The translations under genes and the position numbers were made by a program. A DNA stretch of 11,325 bases from Oscillospiraceae bacterium (GTDB lineage Bacteria; Bacillota; Clostridia; Oscillospirales; Oscillospiraceae), in assembly GCA_017646545.1 (NCBI GenBank), contig JAGCMI010000021.1:1-11325 (forward strand), written 5' to 3'. The notes below the pieces were generated by a model, which had not been told where the DNA came from, did no database searches, and worked only from the letters and a program-made list of their open reading frames with translations. How positions within the stretch are numbered: position 1 is the stretch's first letter; every line of letters begins with the position of its first letter. Positions 1 through 5,189 of this stretch are shown piece by piece.

Positions 1-401
1 CCTGCTCTGACTCCGTGGATGCACAGCTGTCCAAGATGGAGCGCAAGGTCATGGCCGGTGCTGAGTACTTCCAGACTCAGGCTGTCTTTGATTCCGAGAA
101 GTTCATCGCTTTTGCTGAGAAGGCACAGCAGTTCGGCAAGCCCGTGCAGCTGGGTGTCATCATTCCCAAGTCCGCCGGCATGGCTAAGTTCATGAACAAG
201 AACGTGGCCGGTGTCCATGTTCCCCAGTGGATGATCGACGAGCTGGCTGCTGACAAGGAGAAGGCCAAGGCCGGTATCACCGGTGTTGAGCTGGCTGCCA
301 AGGTCATCAAGGAGTGCCGTCCCTACTGCCAGGGTCTGCACATCATGGCTCTGGGCTGGGAAGCTAAGGTTCCCGAGCTGCTGAAGCTGGCTGGTATCTA
401 A
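1..401 (+). CDS. metF: Methylenetetrahydrofolate reductase, C-terminal part (5' end outside window)
   Basis: The reading frame is open from the window edge (codons in phase with position 3) to a TAA at 399-401, giving about 133 C-terminal residues. The GTG at 15 is internal, not a start. MetF reduces 5,10-methylene-tetrahydrofolate to 5-methyl-tetrahydrofolate with FAD in the cytoplasm, feeding methionine synthesis or the methyl branch of the Wood-Ljungdahl pathway. Seen here: the segment AGAEYFQTQAVFD, where the Gln encoded at 78-80 matches the conserved folate-contacting Gln of the 'TQFFFD' motif in enterobacterial MetF; then a VIIPKS strand and a HVPQWM segment; and a C-terminus HIMALGWEAKVPELLKLAGI, as I recall from clostridial/acetogen-type MetF. 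E. coli MetF is about 296 residues, so roughly half is missing because of the window edge. The gene ends at the shared terminator at 412-449. The family call is firm; the pathway cannot be decided without the upstream genes. Confidence 0.9.
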   Translation, partial: CSDSVDAQLSKMERKVMAGAEYFQTQAVFDSEKFIAFAEKAQQFGKPVQLGVIIPKSAGMAKFMNKNVAGVHVPQWMIDELAADKEKAKAGITGVELAAKVIKECRPYCQGLHIMALGWEAKVPELLKLAGI

Positions 402-411
402 TTATAATCAC

Positions 412-449
412 AAAAATACCCCAAATCCTCAGGGATTTGGGGTATTTTT
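412..449. terminator. Bidirectional rho-independent terminator between metF and the GH5 gene
   Basis: A perfect 17-bp inverted repeat (412-428 and 433-449) has loop TCAG. It starts with A-runs and ends with T-runs, so it reads as an intrinsic terminator on both strands. It lies 10 bp after the metF stop and 7 bp after the stop of the leftward GH5 gene, and so serves both converging units. Confidence 0.93.
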
Positions 450-456
450 TACTCTT

Positions 457-1827
457 TTACTTATTTTTATACGCCATCAGCACTTCATACAAGGTGCTTG
501 TGACACAGTTTTCCGTGCGGGTCTTTTCGCAGGCAGCGATGAACTCCTCGTAAGTACAAGTAGCAACATTGCACTTTAAATCCTCATTTTCCGTAATAGC
601 CTTCAGCTGGCAGGTGTACACGCCCCAGGAGGAAGTCCACCAGCCGGTGACGGTGGTCTTGTAATTCCACACCGTCCAGGAATAGTTGCGGCTGTCAAAC
701 TCGCCCAGCATATAATCCCAGGCATCTTTGTCCTCAAAGCAGGTAAATTCGCCAATCAGCACGGGGACTTCATAATCCTTGCCGATATTGTGCATATCCT
801 GGTAGGCAACGAACATCTCATAGGTAACAATATCGTTTGCCCAGTTGTACCAATGGTACTCATACTGCACATTTTCCCAGTCATAGTCCGCAGGATCCGG
901 CAGATCACCAAAATCCCAGCAGCACTCCATGGTGATCACATGGTTATCTCCATTTTCACGAATGGCATCGTAGATCTTGTCAAAGACATCCCAACATTCC
1001 TTCGTGGTTTCGGACTGGTATTCATAAGTGGGCTCGTTGAGAATATCGTAGGTAGCGATCCACTTGCCCAGATCCGGGCGGGTGTGGAGATAATGCTCCG
1101 AAATATAGTCCCACAGATCCACGGTGGCTGCCACATTTTCCTCGCTGGTCCACAGACCTGCCACCCGTTCTGCAGCACCGGAATGTTCATAGCCATTCTG
1201 ACTACCGGGCGCGCCATGCAGATCGAGGATGATGTACAGTTCATACTTTGCCGCCATTTCCATGAACCAGTCCAGATAGCCAAAGGCTTCCGCCTCGTCC
1301 TTGCGGGTTAAGTCCTCATTGAGGATATTCAAGTAGTAGAACGGCAAACGGATGCAGTTCATTCCCAGATCTTCCTTGATGATGCGGAAATCTTCCTCTA
1401 CAAAGAAGCAGTCCCAGTAGTAACGCATCAGTTCGTCCAAATCATAGCCTGCCAAATTGGGATTGGAGGCCAGACCGGCACGGAACTCCTCCTCCGTAAA
1501 CTCCGGGTACTGGATATTGCCGTCGGCATCCTTCACATAGGAACCGTCCTCATTTTTCAGCGGTTCCAGCGCAAAGGGACTCATCCAGCCCTCCTGCAGC
1601 AGAATCTGACCGGCATTGACACCCACAAGACGCAGCGCATTGCCATCGGCATCATACAAGCTGCGGCCAACGGCCTGCACCAGATCGGTTTTATTTTCCA
1701 CATTTTCCTCCGGTTGGGGCACATCGTAGCCTCTGGAATAGAGCATCAAGCCACCAAACACACCGCCCACCAGCACCACAACCGCCAAAAGGCAGATGAG
1801 TGCAATTTTCCATGTTTTCTTTTTCAT
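457..1827 (-). CDS. Membrane-anchored glycoside hydrolase family 5 (beta-1,3/1,4-glucanase-like)
   Basis: 456 residues. A Lys-rich N-terminus and one hydrophobic segment (about residues 5-29) form a signal anchor or uncleaved signal peptide, so the enzyme should act outside the membrane. The rest is a GH5 TIM barrel: N-terminal strand LRLVGVNAG; conserved Arg in CIRLPFYYLN (R160); LDLHGAPGSQNGYEHSG, typical of exo-beta-1,3-glucanase-like GH5 enzymes; acid/base Glu in DILNEP (E265); conserved His/Tyr in YEYHWYN; nucleophile Glu in IGEFTCF (E360); and a late aromatic WNYKTT segment. All catalytic positions are present. An Asp/Glu-rich insert at about residues 88-140 precedes the barrel's second strand. 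The start is the ATG at 1827, because AGGGGAG lies 5 nt upstream; the GTG two codons earlier overlaps that ribosome site. It is 21 bp downstream of the SIS gene and cotranscribed with it. Beta-1,3-glucan, beta-1,4-glucan and mannan all remain possible substrates. Confidence 0.88.
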   Translation of the reverse strand: MKKKTWKIALICLLAVVVLVGGVFGGLMLYSRGYDVPQPEENVENKTDLVQAVGRSLYDADGNALRLVGVNAGQILLQEGWMSPFALEPLKNEDGSYVKDADGNIQYPEFTEEEFRAGLASNPNLAGYDLDELMRYYWDCFFVEEDFRIIKEDLGMNCIRLPFYYLNILNEDLTRKDEAEAFGYLDWFMEMAAKYELYIILDLHGAPGSQNGYEHSGAAERVAGLWTSEENVAATVDLWDYISEHYLHTRPDLGKWIATYDILNEPTYEYQSETTKECWDVFDKIYDAIRENGDNHVITMECCWDFGDLPDPADYDWENVQYEYHWYNWANDIVTYEMFVAYQDMHNIGKDYEVPVLIGEFTCFEDKDAWDYMLGEFDSRNYSWTVWNYKTTVTGWWTSSWGVYTCQLKAITENEDLKCNVATCTYEEFIAACEKTRTENCVTSTLYEVLMAYKNK

Positions 1828-1848
1828 AAGCACTCCCCTATTTTCAAA

Positions 1849-2580
1849 TCATTTCCAATAGCCGTAGTATCGATTAAAAATTTCTTCATTAAATTCATCG
1901 CCGCCATCCACATTGGAACTTCTGAATACAGGAGGCGTCACACCGGCTTTCACCATATTTTCCACCACCTGGCATGCCAGAGCCTGAGCAATGGCGGCGC
2001 CCGTCACCGTGGAGATGGGGCCAATGCCCGTGGGCACACCCTCCACCTGCATGGCGGCATCCCCGGGCTCTGCGCAGTTGTCGATGGTTACATCCGCCAG
2101 CTGATAAATTTTCTGACCGGAACTGTGACGGGACGCGCAACAGGCAGAATGGCTCATACTGGTCAAAGCAATCACCTTCGCCCCCCGTTTCCGTGCAGCC
2201 AGGCACATCTCCACCGGCAAAGCATTTCTGCCGGAATTGGAAACCACCATGACCACATCTTTTCCTTCCACATGGTAAATATCCGCCAGGGCCTCGGCAT
2301 AACCTTCCAAACGCTCAAGAAGGGTACTTTTTGTGGGCATTTCATGGAGCATCAGCTCCGGAGGCAAAATGCCGTGCACCAGCGCCAGACCGCCGGCACG
2401 CAGATACAGTTCTTCTGCGATCATGTGGGAATGTCCGGTGCCAAAAATATATAATTTACCGCCGTTTTTGCAGCTTTCTGCCACAATTTCCGCGGCTTTG
2501 CAGATATTGGGCATTTCCCGATCCATTATCTGCTGCAGTTTTTCCTGGGCATAGGTCAGATATTTTTCCGCGATGCTCAT
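1849..2580 (-). CDS. SIS-domain protein, UPF0309-like putative phosphosugar-binding protein
   Basis: 243 residues, cytoplasmic (no signal or membrane segment). SIS domains bind phosphorylated sugars in isomerases and in sugar-phosphate-responsive regulators. Seen: a first phosphosugar loop FGTGHSHMIAEELYLRAGG (about residues 46-64), typical as I recall of the UPF0309 group, and a second SIS loop VVSNSGRNALPVEMCLAARK (about residues 112-131) followed by a Rossmann-like strand KVIALTS. There is no helix-turn-helix region, so it is not an RpiR-type regulator. I chose the ATG at 2580. The upstream in-frame ATG at 2607 lies inside the -10 box of a consensus promoter and would not be in the mRNA; AGAAAGG (2593-2599) sits 12 nt before the chosen start, a rather long spacing. 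It is first gene of an operon with the GH5 gene. The catalysed reaction cannot be told from sequence. Confidence 0.82.
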   Translation of the reverse strand: MSIAEKYLTYAQEKLQQIMDREMPNICKAAEIVAESCKNGGKLYIFGTGHSHMIAEELYLRAGGLALVHGILPPELMLHEMPTKSTLLERLEGYAEALADIYHVEGKDVVMVVSNSGRNALPVEMCLAARKRGAKVIALTSMSHSACCASRHSSGQKIYQLADVTIDNCAEPGDAAMQVEGVPTGIGPISTVTGAAIAQALACQVVENMVKAGVTPPVFRSSNVDGGDEFNEEIFNRYYGYWK

Positions 2581-2605
2581 CCTGCTCACACACCTTTCTG
2601 TTTGC

Positions 2606-2634
2606 ATTGTACTATATCAGAAACAGAAATTCAA
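2606..2634 (-). promoter_or_regulatory. Sigma-A type promoter of the SIS-GH5 operon
   Basis: On the minus strand, TTGAAT (2629-2634) and TACAAT (2606-2611) are separated by 17 bp. Expected transcription start is about 2599, giving a leader of roughly 20 nt before the ATG at 2580. This placement rules out the longer reading frame start at 2607. Confidence 0.72.
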
Positions 2635-2684
2635 CAAAAAAGGCTGCGCATCCATACCCACAAAAAGTCCGTGTCGCTGCCAGA

Positions 2685-2716
2685 AAAAGCCCGACTGCTT
2701 TTGCAGTCGGGCTTTT
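2685..2716 (-). terminator. Rho-independent terminator of the MORN-repeat gene
   Basis: A perfect 14-bp stem (2685-2698 with 2703-2716), loop of four, GC-rich core GCCCGACTGC, closes with A-T pairs. On the minus strand it ends in a run of five T. It lies about 70 bp after the stop of the leftward MORN gene and 50 bp before the next leftward promoter. The T/A-flanked symmetry would also allow weak function in the other direction. Confidence 0.85.
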
Positions 2717-2783
2717 GGGGGCCTCTTTGAATCAAATCGCACGCAATCACTCTAAGGTCTCAACTTTCTAAAGGATTGCATCA

Positions 2784-4451
2784 TCATTCCTTCAGTTTCG
2801 CCTCTGCTGGAGATGTCATCAAGGAAGATTCGACTTCTGGACCAACGTAATTATCCTTTTCAAACATCCCCACCTGACGGGTGCCATCAGGCAAGATCAG
2901 TTCGCCCTTACCGTGGCGGAAACCCATGTCGTGTTCGCCCTCATAGCGACTGCCGTCCGGTAGTTCCCACATACCCTTACCATGGGGAAGGCCATCGGGG
3001 TTCAGTTCTCCCTTGTAAACACCGCCGTCAGCATAATACTTTTCGCCTTCGCCTACGATCTCGCCGTTTTCATGGGTACAGATCATCCGTGTGCCGCTGG
3101 CAAACGTATAGACACCCTTGCCGTGCATTTTGTCGTTTTCGTAAGGCCCTTCATAAACATTTCCGCTCTTAAAGCGAGTGACACCCTGACCGTGGCGCTT
3201 TCCGTTTACAAATTCACCTTCAAAATCGTGTTTGGGGCTGGTATAGCTGCCATGCCCGTGATGTCTGTCGAATTGCCACTGCCCTTCGTAACGGAAACCG
3301 TTTGCGCGATTCATGACACCACAGCCGTGTCTCATATCATTTTTCCATTCACCCTCGTAGCGGGCACCACTTGCATAGGTCATGATACCATAGCCGTGTC
3401 TCACATCATTTTTCCATTCACCCTCGTAATGGGCTCCATTGTTCCAGTCTACTATGCCATAGCCTTCCCATAATCCGTCGCGGAAACCGCCTTCATAGCG
3501 GTATTTGACATACTCTCTTTTCCCTTGACCGGTGAAATGAAACTGGCTGCCGGGGACGGGGGCATTTTTGTTGAAGAGCAGATGACCGTTACGCCAAAGG
3601 CCCCGGTATCGTTTGCCGGCGCTGTCGGTGTACGTACCCCAACCGGTGAATTTACCTTTGCGACGGTATCCTGTGTAGGATTCACCATTTGGCCAGGTGG
3701 TCATACCTTTCCCATGGGGGAAGTCATGGCGCCATAAGCCGTCATATACGGAAAAATCATGCCATACTTTGCGACCCTTGCCCCAGGCAACATCCTTTTT
3801 CCACTGGCCATCGTAGCATCCACCCCGTACATCGGTGTAAATGCCGCTTCCGGAGCGCACATCGTTTTCAAAATTACCCTCATAGCGGGATTTATCCGGC
3901 CACATGAAAACACCCTGGCCCTTCTTCAAACCATTGTGAAATTCACCTTCATAACTCCGCCCATCACTGTACGTAATCATACCACGACCATTTGGTCTAT
4001 CATCTTGAAACATACATTTATAGCAAGTACCATCAGGTAAGGTTAAGGATCCTTGACCGCTACGCTGATCATTGTACCAATAGCCGGTATAGACACTGCC
4101 GTCCGGGTAACGCATGGTTCCCCGACCGGAACGCACGCCGTCAGCATAATTGCCTTCGTAGCTGCAGCCGTCCGGCCAACGGACTGCCCCCTGGCCATTT
4201 GCCATATCGTCGCGAAATTCGCCGTCCCAGTAGTATCCGTCAGGTTTTTCAAAAGTGGTATGGCCTTGAACCGTACCGAGGTAGTAATGGGTGGTCACAC
4301 GGGTGCCGTCGGGGCAGGTAATGGTCATATTCCCGTGTGGAATGCCGTCTTTCCATTCTCCTTCAAAAATTCGCCCATCAGGATGTTTCCACAGTCCCTG
4401 ACCATTGAGAACACCTTGCTCGTCTGTTGCCTTCACGGTAGTATGGAACAT
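2784..4451 (-). CDS. MORN-repeat protein, about 22 tandem repeats
   Basis: 555 residues with no signal peptide or membrane segment. After about 19 N-terminal residues the chain is almost wholly 23-residue MORN units of the form xxxPDGxxYEGEWxxDxxHGxG. I count about 22, broken once by a non-repeat stretch after unit 12 (NKNAPVPGSQFHFTGQGK) that is followed by a short unit. Most units keep the YEG/YxG pair and the HGxG/SGxG turn; units 2, 6 and 19 are degenerate. The tail (SSLMTSPAEAKLKE) is charged and non-repeat. MORN repeats form extended beta-hairpin rods that serve in protein or lipid binding, mostly known from eukaryotes; bacterial members are common but mostly uncharacterised. No enzymatic domain is fused here. 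The start is the ATG at 4451: a strong AAAGGAGG (4459-4466) lies 7 nt upstream, while the frame's earlier ATG (4511) falls in the -35 box. It is a single-gene transcription unit. Function unknown. Confidence 0.88.
   Translation of the reverse strand: MFHTTVKATDEQGVLNGQGLWKHPDGRIFEGEWKDGIPHGNMTITCPDGTRVTTHYYLGTVQGHTTFEKPDGYYWDGEFRDDMANGQGAVRWPDGCSYEGNYADGVRSGRGTMRYPDGSVYTGYWYNDQRSGQGSLTLPDGTCYKCMFQDDRPNGRGMITYSDGRSYEGEFHNGLKKGQGVFMWPDKSRYEGNFENDVRSGSGIYTDVRGGCYDGQWKKDVAWGKGRKVWHDFSVYDGLWRHDFPHGKGMTTWPNGESYTGYRRKGKFTGWGTYTDSAGKRYRGLWRNGHLLFNKNAPVPGSQFHFTGQGKREYVKYRYEGGFRDGLWEGYGIVDWNNGAHYEGEWKNDVRHGYGIMTYASGARYEGEWKNDMRHGCGVMNRANGFRYEGQWQFDRHHGHGSYTSPKHDFEGEFVNGKRHGQGVTRFKSGNVYEGPYENDKMHGKGVYTFASGTRMICTHENGEIVGEGEKYYADGGVYKGELNPDGLPHGKGMWELPDGSRYEGEHDMGFRHGKGELILPDGTRQVGMFEKDNYVGPEVESSLMTSPAEAKLKE
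3323..3428 (-). repeat. Recently duplicated 69-bp MORN unit
   Basis: The 37-bp segments 3323-3359 and 3392-3428 match at all but one position and are offset by 69 bp, which is one 23-codon MORN unit. They encode the consecutive GEWKNDVRHG and GEWKNDMRHG units. The other units of the gene are much more diverged at DNA level, so this pair is the youngest visible duplication or gene-conversion tract. Confidence 0.85.
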
Positions 4452-4482
4452 AGACCTGCCTCCTTTGAGAAACTTTATTTTC

Positions 4483-4511
4483 ATATTATCATGGGGTGTT
4501 TGGCAAGTCAA
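4483..4511 (-). promoter_or_regulatory. Sigma-A type promoter of the MORN-repeat gene
   Basis: On the minus strand, TTGACT (4506-4511) and TAATAT (4483-4488) are 17 bp apart, giving an expected start near 4476 and a leader of about 25 nt. The -35 box lies in a short direct repeat (TTGACTTG twice, 10 bp apart), so an alternative -35 or an operator half-site pair is possible. A ribosome site AAAGGAGG follows at 4459-4466. Confidence 0.78.
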
Positions 4512-4530
4512 GACAAGTCAAAACAGTAGG

Positions 4531-4557
4531 TTTAGAAGCATTTGGGTTGCTTCTAAA
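4531..4557. repeat. Intergenic hairpin, 10-bp stem
   Basis: TTTAGAAGCA (4531-4540) pairs perfectly with TGCTTCTAAA (4548-4557) around a 7-nt loop. It lies upstream of the MORN promoter. The flanks are T/A-rich but there is no clean T-run directly after the stem on either strand, so it is at best a weak terminator. Its role is undetermined. Confidence 0.5.
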
Positions 4558-4576
4558 AATCATTTTTCTAACTTTC

Positions 4577-4596
4577 GGCAGGGGCACTAGGACTTG
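4577..4596 (-). repeat. Exact 20-bp copy of the tRNA-Trp 3' end
   Basis: Positions 4577-4596 (GGCAGGGGCACTAGGACTTG on the plus strand) are identical to 4750-4769, which is the T-loop/T-stem 3' side, acceptor 3' strand, discriminator and first two bases of CCA of the tRNA-Trp gene. Both copies have the same orientation, 173 bp apart. The rest of a tRNA is absent here. Such 3'-end copies are the usual product of tRNA-targeted integration, but no integrase is in the window. A partial inverted match (CAAGTCCT at 4692-4699, mirroring AGGACTTG at 4589-4596) lies between the two. Confidence 0.75.
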
Positions 4597-4601
4597 TTTG
4601 C

Positions 4602-4631
4602 ATTTTCTTTCTGCCGGTGCAGAAAGAAAAT
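4602..4631. repeat. Perfect 13-bp hairpin in the tRNA-Trp downstream region
   Basis: ATTTTCTTTCTGC (4602-4614) pairs with GCAGAAAGAAAAT (4619-4631) around a CGGT loop. It begins 6 bp after the tRNA 3'-end copy and is followed by a GC-rich block (about 4638-4680) that also contains CGAGC/GCTCG (4648-4652 and 4666-4670). Neither lies after a recognisable coding gene, so a simple terminator role is not evident; it may be part of a small repeated element. Confidence 0.6.
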
Positions 4632-4713
4632 AGATGTTCGCCTCCGTCGAGCCGTCGGCGGCAACGCTCGTCCACGTTGCATTCGATTATTCAAGTCCTG
4701 CACCTCCAAAAGC

Positions 4714-4748
4714 AGAAAAGTCCGACAGCATTAGCTGTCGGACTTTTC

Positions 4749-4749
<1 letters not shown>
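4714..4749 (-). terminator. Terminator of the tRNA operon, touching the tRNA-Trp 3' end
   Basis: A perfect 16-bp inverted repeat (4714-4729 with 4734-4749) has a 4-nt loop and ends in CTTTTCT on the minus strand. Its first base on the transcript is the final A of the tRNA-Trp CCA, so the terminator hairpin starts directly at the mature 3' end and leaves no separate 3' trailer. The T-tract is inside the stem rather than after it. Confidence 0.75.
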
Positions 4750-4824
<75 letters not shown>

Positions 4825-4856
4825 ATATATTCTTAAGGCGGAAGGCCTGAATCAAC

Positions 4857-4933
4857 TGGTGGGCCTTCAGGGATTCGAACCCGGGACTATCCGGTTATGA
4901 GCCGGAGGCTCTAACCAACTGAGCTAAAGGCCC
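4857..4933 (-). tRNA. tRNA with CAT anticodon (Ile2 likely, elongator Met possible)
   Basis: 77 nt with CCA encoded. Acceptor GGGCCTT/AAGGCCC, D arm GCTC/GAGC with loop AGTTGGTTA, anticodon stem TCCGG/CCGGA with loop CTCATAA, variable TAGTC, T stem CCGGG/CCCTG with one C-T mismatch, T loop TTCGAAT, discriminator A. The paired first base excludes initiator tRNA. The GGNCCTTTAGCTCAGTTGG start and CTCATAA loop resemble tRNA-Ile2, whose CAT anticodon is modified to lysidine by TilS, but elongator Met tRNAs can share that loop. It is first in the leftward tRNA pair. Confidence 0.9.
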
Positions 4934-4969
4934 ATGTAGCACGGGCACCGAAGCACCATCGCAGGGGCT

Positions 4970-4998
4970 ATTGTAACATCCAAAGCCCATTCTGTCAA
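4970..4998 (-). promoter_or_regulatory. Consensus promoter of the tRNA pair
   Basis: On the minus strand, TTGACA (4993-4998) and TACAAT (4970-4975) are separated by 17 bp. Expected start is about 4963, so the 5' leader before the first tRNA is about 30 nt. A perfect -35 box fits strong stable-RNA transcription. Confidence 0.85.
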
Positions 4999-5098
4999 GC
5001 AGAATTTTGGATTTTTCACTCACTGCCTCTCGCCCTCTTCTCCAATGCTACAAATCTAGACAAAAATAAGAACAAAACGGATATACTTTCGGGAAAGA

Positions 5099-5127
5099 TT
5101 GACAAAGCATTCTTAATAAACTAAAAT
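5099..5127 (+). promoter_or_regulatory. Consensus promoter of the pectate lyase gene
   Basis: TTGACA (5099-5104) and TAAAAT (5122-5127) are 17 bp apart, with an expected start near 5134 and a leader of about 55 nt. It is divergent from the tRNA promoter with about 100 bp between the two -35 boxes. Just downstream is GTTGATAATAAC (about 5133-5144), an imperfect palindrome that could be an operator, though this is weak. Confidence 0.8.
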
Positions 5128-5189
5128 AGGATTGTTGATAATAACCAAAGCATTATTTGAAACAGAACTATTTGGACGGAGGTATACTT

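Noticed and set aside
1714..2454. A 246-codon plus-strand frame opposite the SIS gene, and similar frames opposite the GH5 and MORN genes
   Set aside because: All overlap strongly supported genes, lack ribosome sites and domain motifs, and are His/Gly-rich in the way of antisense shadows.
3452..4252. CRISPR-like periodicity in the MORN gene
   Set aside because: The 69-bp periodicity is in frame with coding 23-residue MORN units; there is no constant direct repeat with unique spacers.
4577..4596. A complete integrative element between two tRNA att sites
   Set aside because: Only about 150 bp lie between the tRNA and the 20-bp copy, with no integrase, excisionase or other gene. A scar or a small non-coding element is all that can be supported.
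4587..4682. A 31-codon minus-strand frame (MQRGRALPPTARRRR start) across the hairpin region
   Set aside because: No ribosome site, Arg-rich low-complexity product, and the stop lies in the copied tRNA end. The DNA structure explains the region better than a peptide.
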